Notes under the pieces: model-generated | What the model was told of the DNA's origin: nothing | The model's database searches: none | Seen by the model: the letters and a program-made list of their open reading frames with translations, nothing else | Assembly: GCA_023391005.1 (NCBI GenBank) | Contig: JAEWBS010000143.1 | Span: 9,173-73,172, forward strand | Direction: 5' to 3' | Length of the DNA stretch: 64,000 nucleotides | From: Bacillota bacterium | GTDB taxonomy: Bacteria > Bacillota > Clostridia > Oscillospirales > Ruminococcaceae | In this document: positions 17,255-25,089 of the stretch, piece by piece | Position numbering within the stretch: position 1 is the stretch's first letter | Layout of the letters: every line of letters begins with the position of its first letter | Translations under genes and position numbers: made by a program

Positions 17255-18271
17255 CTAAAAATCGGTGCAATCGACAATAATCTTCACCGTTCCCTGACTT
17301 TCGTCCGCAATCATGTCAAAGACGCGCTCGGCATCCTTCATCGGTACGATGTGCGTCACCACCTTCTCAAGCTGCTGCTCGAGATCCTTGCAGTACGTCA
17401 CCGCCTGGCCAAACTCTTCCTTGGTGTAAACGCGGGTGCCGATCATCCATTGCTCTTTAAAGTTGAGTTGCTGCAAATTAACTTCATGCGGCTTTTTGTG
17501 CACCGACACCATGCAGATGGTGCCGCCGACACGGGTGATGTTGGTCATATCAATCGCCGCCTGTGCGGAGCCGCTGCATTCAAACAAAACGTCGCAGCCT
17601 TCTCCGCCGGTGGCAGCCCGAACGACCTGATTAAGGTCTTCCTTAGCGGCATTGACGGGCGTGAGACCCAGCTCTGCCGCGATGGCTAAGCGCTTTTCCG
17701 CAACGTCGGAAATAAAGACTTCAGCCGCGCCGATATTTTTCAGCACAATGCCGGTCAACATGCCGATAGGGCCCGCGCCGACGACGACGGCCACATCCCG
17801 CGCCTTAAACTCGGCCTGATGCACGGCGCGCAAAATGACGGCGAGCGGCTCAATAACCACTGCCGCGCGGTCGCTGACGCCGTCGGGCACCTTGAAAAGC
17901 ACGTCCTCATCGACATAGAGGCTCTCGCAGATACCGCCATCGGTGTCGATACCGATCAGGTTGAGCGTATTGCAGACGTGAGAGCTGCCGGTGCGGCAGG
18001 CGCGGCATTCCCCGCAGAACAGCAGCGGAAAAGCCACGACCCGGTCGCCCTTCTTAAACTTTTTGCCGTCCTCGGCCACAATGCCTAAAAACTCATGTCC
18101 AAATATCAGCGGCGCTTTAGCGCGGGGGTGGGTCCCCAGATAAATACCGATGTCCGATCCGCAAACACCGCAATATTTGACGTCTACCCTGACTGCGCCT
18201 TCTCTTGCCTGCGGCGCCGGTACATCCGTTAAAACCGCTTGCTTGGGCCCTGCATAAATCAATGCTTTCAT
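17255..18271 (-). CDS. Zinc-dependent medium-chain dehydrogenase (sugar/polyol type)
   Basis: This 338-residue zinc alcohol dehydrogenase has catalytic zinc ligands Cys37 (YCGVCGSD) and His59-Glu60 (GHE), and structural zinc cysteines at 86, 89, 92 and 100. The NAD motif VVGAGPIGML follows at about 163-172. It resembles threonine, sorbitol and galactitol-phosphate dehydrogenases, and similar enzymes oxidise hexonates at C5. It is the first gene of the long minus-strand operon (MDR, kinase, SDR, dctPQM). Its promoter lies somewhere in 18272-18560; a TATAAT on the minus strand at 18396-18401 is the best -10, without a good -35. Confidence 0.87.
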   Translation of the reverse strand: MKALIYAGPKQAVLTDVPAPQAREGAVRVDVKYCGVCGSDIGIYLGTHPRAKAPLIFGHEFLGIVAEDGKKFKKGDRVVAFPLLFCGECRACRTGSSHVCNTLNLIGIDTDGGICESLYVDEDVLFKVPDGVSDRAAVVIEPLAVILRAVHQAEFKARDVAVVVGAGPIGMLTGIVLKNIGAAEVFISDVAEKRLAIAAELGLTPVNAAKEDLNQVVRAATGGEGCDVLFECSGSAQAAIDMTNITRVGGTICMVSVHKKPHEVNLQQLNFKEQWMIGTRVYTKEEFGQAVTYCKDLEQQLEKVVTHIVPMKDAERVFDMIADESQGTVKIIVDCTDF

Positions 18272-19058
18272 TTTGTCATTCCCCTCTCCAAATTCGAGTT
18301 CGTAATCCTCGCGATATAAAATCTGCCACGAAAAAGGATCATCGTCTCAAAAAAGCAGTGCAAACAGGTCATGGCCGCCCCATTTGGCGCTACGAATTAT
18401 AGAAATAACCAACCTATTACAGGCGCAACACGCACGCGCAAAAAGCGGTTATTATCTATCCAGTCAAATATGCTTGTCGATAGCGACGTATTGTCTAAGA
18501 ATAATTGTTTCATTTTTCTAGAAGAAAATACTCATATTGACAGCGGGACGTAAAAATAGCAACGCATTTATATAGCACTTTAGCCAATAAAAATCTTTAT
18601 GTAAAAACATGTGGAAGGGCATTGTTATGTTTAAAACCCAAACCACTGCGCAATTTAGGCCTGCTGCCAAGATTAGGCGAAATAAAAACCTTCCGCAGGA
18701 AGGTTTTCGCATGAGAAAGCGCTTTATGTATGCCTTCTGTTTATATTGGGCTGCCCTGAATTTTAGATTTTTAATAGCAGATTGCAGCTGTATAAATAAA
18801 AAATATTTTTTTATGGCTAAATTTAATTATTTAACTATTATTTTGAATCCATTAAACAGTTATTATTGTATAGTGTCTTTTTCTATTTGTCAATAGATTT
18901 TCAGATTACCTGGTAATGTCATACAGTTTAAATTCCACTCTGGTTTCAACCTTTAAATCGTCATTTTATGTGGACTTTATTGGGAATTTATCTCTGTTTC
19001 TACTAAATATCTAACAGATAATTTAGATATAATGGATGGCTTCTATGCACCAAAATCA
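18272..19058. other. Divergent intergenic region without a supported gene
   Basis: About 790 bases, increasingly AT-rich, separate the minus-strand dehydrogenase gene from the plus-strand GntR gene. The short ORFs in it lack ribosome binding sites and recognisable sequence. It must hold the operon promoter and probably the GntR operators. The only strong structure is the hairpin at 18685-18707. Confidence 0.6.
18685..18707. terminator. Isolated terminator-like hairpin
   Basis: A perfect 10-bp stem AAAACCTTCC/GGAAGGTTTT with a 3-base loop and T-rich ends on either strand. No flanking gene clearly uses it, so a small transcript ending here is possible. Confidence 0.45.
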
Positions 19059-19086
19059 TTGACTTCCCTTTAATGCATGATAAAAT
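19059..19086 (+). promoter_or_regulatory. Predicted promoter of the second GntR gene
   Basis: TTGACT (19059-19064), 16 bases, TAAAAT (19081-19086), about 130 bases before the start codon. Confidence 0.5.
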
Positions 19087-19216
19087 AGATAGGTAATAAA
19101 TTCACAAATAATTATTAAATGTGTCGGGTTGTTTTGCGCGCATTTTAAAGCGGTTTATTACCGCATATCTCCGCTCCTCCTCTTCTACCCTAATATTGAA
19201 AAATGGAAGTGAACGC

Positions 19217-19912
19217 ATGTCTGATAATACTCAAATTGACGCAAGCACCTTAGTAGACCGCTCTTATCACAATATCAGAAGAGATATTACCGAGGAGTAT
19301 TTGTCGGCCGGTAAAAAGATTTGCCTCAATGACCTGTGCGAGCGTTACGGCGTCAGCACAACGCCCATTAAACAGGCCCTCAATCGGTTGATAACCGAAG
19401 GGCTGGTGGAAAGCATCCCAAGAAAGGGCTGGCGGGTCAAGCCGTTTAGCTGGAGCGATATTGACGAGCTATTTGAACTTCGCCTGATGATGGAACTGAA
19501 TTTTGCCGCTCAGGCGACCGCGGCCGTTAAAACAAGCTCGCCGCTTCAAGCCCGATTTGAACAGAACCTTCAAGAAAATCTTGCGCTGGTGCACAGCTAT
19601 AATACTGCCGAGGAATTTTTCCGCACCTATGAGTTGGATCAGCAATTTCATGAGCTGTTTATTCTCTCAAGCGGCAACAGTGCCGCCCTGCGTATCTATA
19701 AGGGTCTGCATTCCCACTCCTACGCGGCATATCTCTTTGGCAAGCAGCCGCGGCCTCAAACTGTTAATGGTATTCTGGAGCATCAGGCCGTCTATAACGC
19801 AATGCAAGCGGGCGACGTTGATACGGTTCGTGGTATGCTCGAATCCCATATTGAAAATGCGAGAAAAAAGATTCAGCTTTTTCTCAAATTGCAGCAGAAC
19901 ATTCGGCTTTAA
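19217..19912 (+). CDS. GntR-family regulator, FCD subfamily (paralogue of 6047-6739)
   Basis: This 231-residue regulator has an N-terminal winged helix (RRDITEEYLSAGKKIC, recognition helix TPIKQALNRL) and a C-terminal FCD domain. I use the ATG at 19217 (GGAAG upstream), which gives almost the same length as the paralogue. It is divergent from the MDR/kinase/TRAP operon and so most likely controls it, while the paralogue lies near the aldolase/dgoK unit. The inducer is probably a hexonate or keto-deoxy acid, by inference. Confidence 0.88.
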   Translation: MSDNTQIDASTLVDRSYHNIRRDITEEYLSAGKKICLNDLCERYGVSTTPIKQALNRLITEGLVESIPRKGWRVKPFSWSDIDELFELRLMMELNFAAQATAAVKTSSPLQARFEQNLQENLALVHSYNTAEEFFRTYELDQQFHELFILSSGNSAALRIYKGLHSHSYAAYLFGKQPRPQTVNGILEHQAVYNAMQAGDVDTVRGMLESHIENARKKIQLFLKLQQNIRL

Positions 19913-19972
19913 TGATAAAAGCGCGGGCGCTTCGTGATGTGCCGCCATAATAAACGCCATTTGAACAGTACA

Positions 19973-20007
19973 AAAAAGCCTGCCCTTATCATAAGGGCAG
20001 GCTTTTT
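19973..20007. terminator. Bidirectional terminator
   Basis: A perfect 17-bp stem (AAAAAGCCTGCCCTTAT arm) with T/A ends on both strands, between the convergent GntR and DUF4491 genes. Confidence 0.85.
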
Positions 20008-20016
20008 AGGCCTTTA

Positions 20017-20337
20017 TCAGCGATCAGATGGCAGCTTTTCGCCTATTATTGTCTGACGGTTAGGATTTTGCGGGAACCAACCCTTGGCGACGCGCTCCTC
20101 CTGCTCCTTAAGCTCGCGAATGCACCACAGAAAGGAAGCACCCAACAAACTTAACACAATAGAAAGCATGCCGGTGGTGAACAGCGCGCCAGCCAGAAGC
20201 AAAATGCCACAGACCAGAAATAGCGGCCAGATCTTACTTGAAAAATAGTATTCACACTTGATGACAACAGGGTGGAATATGCCGATGATCACATAAGAAA
20301 AGAACGCGACGAGAATGCCCTCAAAATGTATAGACAT
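20017..20337 (-). CDS. DUF4491 family membrane protein
   Basis: This 106-residue protein has three hydrophobic segments and a charged C-terminus. The IIGIFHPVVIKCEYYFSSKIWP segment and the ELKEQEERVAKGWFPQNPNR tail are characteristic of DUF4491 as I know it; the family has no assigned function. I chose the ATG at 20337 because GGAGGGG lies upstream; the longer reading lacks a binding site. It is followed on the same strand by the terminator at 19973-20007. It probably forms a small unit with the DUF454 gene upstream. Confidence 0.75.
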   Translation of the reverse strand: MSIHFEGILVAFFSYVIIGIFHPVVIKCEYYFSSKIWPLFLVCGILLLAGALFTTGMLSIVLSLLGASFLWCIRELKEQEERVAKGWFPQNPNRQTIIGEKLPSDR

Positions 20338-20423
20338 GCGTAGCCCCTCCGTTTTCTCACAAATGCTGTTTCGGGATATTTTTTCATCTGCGCACAATAG
20401 GCAGCGCTTTTAAATTCACATTT

Positions 20424-20849
20424 TTATGACTCTTGATTATCCACAATCAACCGATCGGGCTTAATCATATCCGACGCCTTAATGGTCTTGAGCAGCAGTA
20501 GATGGATGCTGACGGCTATGCCGATAAAAACGAGCAATAACCGGACATACAGGAGATTAATCAGCAGCATCGAGACGGTGAGTCCCCACCACAAAAATAT
20601 CAAAGCCACAACCTTGGTGCGCTTTGTGACAGCCTTGTAGGTCAGATAATTATAGAGATATGCGCCGAAAATCCGGTGATAAATAAGCCAGTTATAGAGC
20701 CTTTTTGAGCTACGCAGGTAGCAAAACGACGACAGCAGCAAAAAAGGAGTGGTTGGTAAAACCGGCAGCAAAATGCCAATGATACCCAGCCCCAGCGAGA
20801 GTGTGCCAATAAACAGTAAAAGATATTTTTTGACCGAATTAAGCATGGA
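20424..20849 (-). CDS. DUF454 (YbaN-like) inner-membrane protein
   Basis: This 141-residue hydrophobic protein has the DUF454 pattern GTLSLGLGIIGILLPVLPTTPFLLLSSFCYLRSS, then YNWLIYHRIFGAYLYNY and two C-terminal membrane segments. The function of the family is unknown. The ATG at 20849 has AAGGGAAG upstream, and from there the length is normal for the family. The reading frame runs on upstream without a stop into a Fur-like winged helix (20850-21071), giving a possible 215-230-residue fusion. I regard the short form as the real gene. Confidence 0.75.
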   Translation of the reverse strand, partial: SMLNSVKKYLLLFIGTLSLGLGIIGILLPVLPTTPFLLLSSFCYLRSSKRLYNWLIYHRIFGAYLYNYLTYKAVTKRTKVVALIFLWWGLTVSMLLINLLYVRLLLVFIGIAVSIHLLLLKTIKASDMIKPDRLIVDNQES

Positions 20850-21071
20850 GTCTTCCCTTCTTGGCGCAGAGGCGGTTAAAACCCCTGCCCGGAAATACGA
20901 TAAATAGGCCGCCGGTTCTTCTGCGTGCAAAGCGCTGTAGATTTGGTCGGCTGTCGGATCGTGCGCCTGCTCACACAGATAGGCGGCAACGCACATACGC
21001 TGGTGCGACAGCCCGATATGGTACGCTTTAAGTGTCCGCAAAACAGCGTCATAGCATCCGTTCATAACCAT
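20850..21071 (-). pseudogene. Fur/PerR-family regulator remnant (DNA-binding half)
   Basis: Upstream of and in frame with the DUF454 gene, a segment reads LRTLKAYHIGLSHQRMCVAAYL and DPTADQIYSAL. This matches the Fur/PerR winged helix (compare the family's T-P-Q-R and H-P-T-A-D-x-I-Y-x-A-L). Similarity stops right after this point, where the ATVYN recognition helix should begin. No C-terminal metal-binding domain follows. A weak binding site (GGGG) precedes an ATG at 21071, so it could still be translated as a fusion. Most likely a deletion joined the 5' end of a fur-like gene to the DUF454 gene. Confidence 0.6.
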
Positions 21072-21262
21072 ATTGTCCCCGTTGAGCATTTGCGAGCTGA
21101 TATCCACAGGCGGCATAAATTGTAATTATTATAACTTTAATATACCTTAAAGCAAGCGCGGATACAAGATATTTATAAAAGGATAGGTAAACTTTATACT
21201 AAAACAATAGAATTTTTTTGATATTTTCATCTTTAATTATTTCTGTTTTAAAAATAAAATAA

Positions 21263-21296
21263 GCAACAGCACCGTGGAGATTCATGGTGCTGTTGC
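21263..21296 (-). terminator. Minus-strand terminator-like hairpin without an assigned gene
   Basis: A 14-bp stem (GCAACAGCACCGTG with CATGGTGCTGTTGC, one G-T pair), read on the minus strand, is followed by TTATTTTATTTTT. No minus-strand gene ends here; the 200 bases to its right hold no ORF I can support. Confidence 0.5.
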
Positions 21297-21510
21297 CCAT
21301 TTTGATACTATAAACTCGGACGCGATCTTCAATCGCCCTCTTGGTTTTCAGATTTTAAAACAATATTTGTGCACACGCAGACGGGCACTTTATAGACTGC
21401 AGATGGCGTCAGGATAGTGATTATTTCACCAACAGAAGAAGGGGCGAGCGCAAAAAAATCGTTCAAAACAACAAAATCTGAAGGATATTTGAATTTTTGC
21501 AATTTTAAAC

Positions 21511-21539
21511 TTGCAATCCTGCAAATGATTCATTATAAT
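21511..21539 (+). promoter_or_regulatory. Predicted gdhA promoter with TTGCA boxes
   Basis: TTGCAA (21511-21516), 17 bases, TATAAT (21534-21539). Further TTGCAA at 21497-21502 and TGCAAA at 21520-21525 flank the -35. The layout copies that of the gltS promoter at 41-69. The rest of 21297-21496 shows no gene. Confidence 0.65.
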
Positions 21540-21613
21540 AAAGCACATCAAATCTAAAGAGCCCTTTGCAGAGAGCTCAGATTAGTTTTTATTGAATCGG
21601 GGAGGAAACATCA

Positions 21614-22963
21614 ATGTTTAAAAGCGCTTATTTGCAGGAAGTGTACGATCAGGTTTGCAAACGCAATGCCGGTGAGCCGGAATTTTTGCAGGCGGTACGC
21701 GAGGTTCTAGAGTCGTTTGAGCCGGTCGTTGAGAAACGTCCCGACATCGTAAAAGACGGGATTATCAGCCGAATTGTAGAGCCAGAGCGGTTTATTCAGT
21801 TCCGTGTGTCTTGGATAGACGACGCGGGCAAGGTACAGATCAACCGCGGATTCCGTGTTCAGTTCAATTCCGCAATTGGCCCATATAAGGGGGGGCTTCG
21901 GCTTCATCCGTCAGTTTGCTCGTCGGTGATCAAGTTCCTCGGCTTTGAGCAGACCTTCAAAAACTGCCTCACCGGCCTGCCTATGGGCGGCGGAAAGGGC
22001 GGCTCCGACTTTAATCCCAAGGGGAAATCTGACGCGGAGATTATGCGTTTTTGCCAGAGCTTCATGACTGAACTTGCAAAACATATTGGTCCCGATACCG
22101 ACGTACCCGCAGGGGATATCGGCGTGGGCGCACGTGAGATCGGCTTTATGTTCGGTCAGTACAAGCGGCTGAGCAACTCCTTTACCGGAACGCTTACCGG
22201 CAAGGGGCTCAGCTACGGCGGCTCTATCGGCCGCACCGAGGCGACCGGATACGGCCTGCTCTACTTTGTGCAGAAGATGCTCGACGCAACAAAGCAGGAT
22301 TCGATGGCCGGCAAGGTCACCGTCATCTCCGGCTCGGGCAATGTCGCGATCTACGCCGCCCAGAAGGCGCAGGAGATGGGCGCGAAGGTGGTCGCACTGT
22401 CCGATTCAAACGGCTATGTCTACGATCCCAACGGCATTCAATTGGATGTGGTTAAGCAGCTCAAGGAGGTCGAGAGAACACGCATCAGCGAGTATGCCGC
22501 CCGCGTTCCCGGCGCGGAATATCACGAGGATTGCAGCAAGATCTGGACGATTAAATGCGACGTCGCAATGCCTTGCGCCACCCAGAACGAGCTGGACGCG
22601 GCCAGCGCGCAGGCGCTGATCGATAACGGCGTGCTGGTGGTAGCTGAAGGCGCGAATATGCCCTCTACCCCCGAAGCGGTAGAGCTGCTCCGAAAGCATG
22701 GCGTGCTCTTTGCTCCGGCGAAGGCAGCCAACGCGGGCGGCGTAGCCTGCAGCGGTCTGGAGATGAGCCAGAACTCGATGCGCTACTCCTGGACCGCCCA
22801 AGAGGTCGATGCAAAGCTCAAGAAGATTATGGAGAGCATCTTCCACAGCGTCTACAACGCCTCAAAGGAATTTGGCGACGAAGGCAATTTGGTCATGGGC
22901 GCAAACATTGCAAGCTTCCTCAAGATTGCGGAAGCCATGAAGTGGCAGGGCGTAGCCTATTAA
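21614..22963 (+). CDS. gdhA: NADP-type glutamate dehydrogenase
   Basis: This hexameric-type glutamate dehydrogenase of 449 residues interconverts 2-oxoglutarate plus ammonia with glutamate. The substrate-binding motif GLPMGGGKGGSDFNPKGKSD and the GPYKGGLRLHPSV block are fully conserved; the Rossmann motif GSGNVAIYAAQKA sits at about 240. Length and sequence pattern fit the family I GdhA of Clostridia and enterobacteria. GGGGAGG stands before the ATG. It is a single-gene transcript with its own promoter and terminator. In a fermenter it may work in either direction. Confidence 0.95.
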   Translation: MFKSAYLQEVYDQVCKRNAGEPEFLQAVREVLESFEPVVEKRPDIVKDGIISRIVEPERFIQFRVSWIDDAGKVQINRGFRVQFNSAIGPYKGGLRLHPSVCSSVIKFLGFEQTFKNCLTGLPMGGGKGGSDFNPKGKSDAEIMRFCQSFMTELAKHIGPDTDVPAGDIGVGAREIGFMFGQYKRLSNSFTGTLTGKGLSYGGSIGRTEATGYGLLYFVQKMLDATKQDSMAGKVTVISGSGNVAIYAAQKAQEMGAKVVALSDSNGYVYDPNGIQLDVVKQLKEVERTRISEYAARVPGAEYHEDCSKIWTIKCDVAMPCATQNELDAASAQALIDNGVLVVAEGANMPSTPEAVELLRKHGVLFAPAKAANAGGVACSGLEMSQNSMRYSWTAQEVDAKLKKIMESIFHSVYNASKEFGDEGNLVMGANIASFLKIAEAMKWQGVAY

Positions 22964-23225
22964 TCTCTCTCGAACAGGACATATCCCCGTACAGCTTTTG
23001 CTGGGTGCAGTTAATACGTCGCTTTTTAGAAGCCACTTGTATTAAGACCACTGTTGCTGCACGTACGAAACATAACATGGCGTTTTCAGCAATATCATAT
23101 AAGCCAAGCCGTAAGCGGTGGTCGATAGATCGATAGTCATCGATTTCTCTATGTCGCGACTGGTCGGATATTGCTGATTGGCGCAAAGCGAATAAATACA
23201 TTTGGCATTAAGAAAATGATATAAA
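22964..23225. other. Spacer after gdhA, no supported gene
   Basis: About 260 bases between the gdhA stop and its terminator hairpin. The long trailer contains no ORF with a ribosome binding site. A small ATCGATAGTCATCGAT inverted repeat lies near 23129-23144. Confidence 0.5.
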
Positions 23226-23266
23226 CAGCAATCGCGCAGGATTCCCCTACGCGATTGCTGTTTTCC
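23226..23266. terminator. Bidirectional terminator (gdhA / RraA operon)
   Basis: An 11-bp stem CAGCAATCGCG/CGCGATTGCTG (23226-23236 with 23250-23260) is followed by TTTTCC on the plus strand and TTTATAT on the minus strand. It closes gdhA and the converging RraA operon, whose last gene ends at 23359. Confidence 0.75.
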
Positions 23267-23358
23267 GTATTCAATTGATTCCCCTAAATCGTCCCCATAG
23301 TACCGGAGCTCAGTGGAAAGACGGCTGATTTGGGAGACCGGTCCGAAGGGCAGATTGC

Positions 23359-24081
23359 TTAAAGCGCATACATTTGTGCGTAGCTGCCAAAGGTGGGCAC
23401 CTCTTTCCCTGCCGCGGAAAACCGTTTTTCGGTCGTGCTTTGGTGCTTGGCGGCGTAAGCGGCAAAGTCAGACTCCATCAATTCAAAGGTCTTATCCTCA
23501 GAAGCTTTTTTCGCGATTGCAGCTTTTGCGACCACCTCGGCGTCCTGTCGGTGAATTACAACGATGCCGTCCGCGTCGCCGACAAGAATATCGCCCGGGA
23601 AGACGACCTGCCCGCCGCAGGCGATTGGGGTATTAACCTCACCGGGGCCAAATTTGAACGGGCCTTGTGGTGTAATACCCTTGGCGTAGACCGCTATCGG
23701 AAGCGCGACGATGCCGTCAAGGTCGCGCAGGCAGCCGTCGACGACAATGCCCGCCAACCCCTTTTTTGACGCAAACCGCAGCATAATCTCCCCTGCGAGA
23801 GAGCGGTTGCAGCCGCTTCCGCCGTCCACGACAATGACGTCGCCCGGCTGCGCCATATCAAGCGCCTGGTGGAAGAACAGGTTATCCCCTATCGGGGCCT
23901 TGACGGTAATCGCCGTTCCGAGCAGCGGAACGTTATTCAACGGCCGTATGTAATCGTGCATACAAAACAGACGGTTCATTTCATCGTTGATGTTGCTGGA
24001 GGGTAACCCCCTGAACATCTCGACAATCTTTGGATCGGGGCGCTCGACCCCGGTAAAAATTCGGTTGCCAATACTGATCAT
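23359..24081 (-). CDS. RraA-family aldolase (HMG aldolase-like)
   Basis: This 240-residue RraA-like protein belongs to a family that includes class II 4-hydroxy-4-methyl-2-oxoglutarate/4-carboxy-4-hydroxy-2-oxoadipate aldolases, oxaloacetate decarboxylases and the RNase E inhibitor RraA. The metal/pyruvate-binding motifs GDVIVVDGG (about 78-86) and DGCLRDLDGI (about 113-122) are present, so an enzyme is more likely than a pure regulator. It is the last gene of the Tct operon, after a D-2-hydroxyacid dehydrogenase. It probably cleaves or decarboxylates the keto acid made there. The substrate is not known. Confidence 0.82.
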   Translation of the reverse strand: MISIGNRIFTGVERPDPKIVEMFRGLPSSNINDEMNRLFCMHDYIRPLNNVPLLGTAITVKAPIGDNLFFHQALDMAQPGDVIVVDGGSGCNRSLAGEIMLRFASKKGLAGIVVDGCLRDLDGIVALPIAVYAKGITPQGPFKFGPGEVNTPIACGGQVVFPGDILVGDADGIVVIHRQDAEVVAKAAIAKKASEDKTFELMESDFAAYAAKHQSTTEKRFSAAGKEVPTFGSYAQMYAL

Positions 24082-24103
24082 TTTGTTTCCTCGATCCTAT
24101 CAT

Positions 24104-25078
24104 TTAATTCAAAAATTCCCTATTGACAATCTCGGGTACCGCGCGGCTGCCGGTGGTGTCGTATGCCGCAATGCAGTCGATGCAGATACCAGCCATATGG
24201 ATGTCGTTATCCACCGTATTGCCGCCACAGTGAGGGGTGGTCACAACACAGTCAAGCTTTAACAGCTCGGAATCGGCCGATAGCGGCTCCTGTGCGAAAG
24301 TATCGAGCCCCGCGCCCAGAATCCGCCCCTCGCGCAGTGCCTTTATCAGATCCGCCTCGTTGACGACGCCGCCGCGAGAGGTATTAATCAAGCAGGCGGA
24401 CGGCTTCATCAGAGCCAGCCGCTCGCTGTCAATCATCCCTTCGGTCGACTCAAGCAACGGTACATGGATGCTGACAATGTCCGATTGGGTCATCAGATCG
24501 TCTAGCGCTGCATAGGTCACGCCGAGCGCCTTTTCCTGCGCGTCGCTCAGGCGAAGCACATCGTAATAAAGCACCTGTGCGCCGAACCCATCGCGGACGA
24601 TGGCCGCGACCTTGCGCGCAATATTGCCGATGCCGATCAGTCCAACCGTTTTACCGTTAAGCAAGTAGGAGCGGGAAAAGAATTGGTCCCGGGCCCATTC
24701 CCCTTCCTTGAGCTTTGCCGACATCGGGACGATATGACGCAGCACGGCCAACATGAGGGCGACGGCTAACTCCGCCACCGGCAAACTATTTCCGCCCACG
24801 CAGATGCCCACCGGAATACCGCGCCGACCGGCCTCGCAAATGTCGATTTTCTCGTAGCCAACCCCCCACTTCTGAATCCATTTAAGTTTGGGGGCGGCAT
24901 CAAGCACCAGTCCGTCAACCGAGCCGCCGCGGTTAATCATATAATCCGCGTCGGCCAAAGCGGCAAGATCTTCACTCACAGCAACCTCATAGGGTGTAAA
25001 CCCATCGGGGCATTTGGACTGAATCGCCTGTAGCATATTGGGCGTAAAGCTCCCGTAAAGTGCAATTTTCTTCATCAT
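24104..25078 (-). CDS. D-2-hydroxyacid dehydrogenase
   Basis: This 324-residue NAD-dependent dehydrogenase of the D-isomer 2-hydroxyacid family has a GIGNIARKVAAIVRDGFGAQVLYYD Rossmann region (about 149-173). Catalytic Arg lies in NTSRGG, Glu in FAQEPL and His in TTPHCGG. It differs clearly from the enzyme at 3315-4268, so the two are not a recent duplication. It is translated between tctA and the RraA-type aldolase, with 11- and 22-base gaps. It probably oxidises the 2-hydroxy acid taken up by TctCBA to a 2-keto acid. Confidence 0.87.
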   Translation of the reverse strand: MMKKIALYGSFTPNMLQAIQSKCPDGFTPYEVAVSEDLAALADADYMINRGGSVDGLVLDAAPKLKWIQKWGVGYEKIDICEAGRRGIPVGICVGGNSLPVAELAVALMLAVLRHIVPMSAKLKEGEWARDQFFSRSYLLNGKTVGLIGIGNIARKVAAIVRDGFGAQVLYYDVLRLSDAQEKALGVTYAALDDLMTQSDIVSIHVPLLESTEGMIDSERLALMKPSACLINTSRGGVVNEADLIKALREGRILGAGLDTFAQEPLSADSELLKLDCVVTTPHCGGNTVDNDIHMAGICIDCIAAYDTTGSRAVPEIVNREFLN

Positions 25079-25089
25079 ATATTCCTGCT

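Noticed and set aside
18609..18896. Short plus-strand ORF of 95 codons in the AT-rich spacer before the second GntR gene
   Set aside because: No ribosome binding site, low-complexity AT-rich composition, spans a terminator-like hairpin and has no recognisable motif.
22920..23201. Minus-strand ORF of 93 codons overlapping the end of gdhA
   Set aside because: Begins in spacer, runs antisense into gdhA and lacks a ribosome binding site; no recognisable domain.
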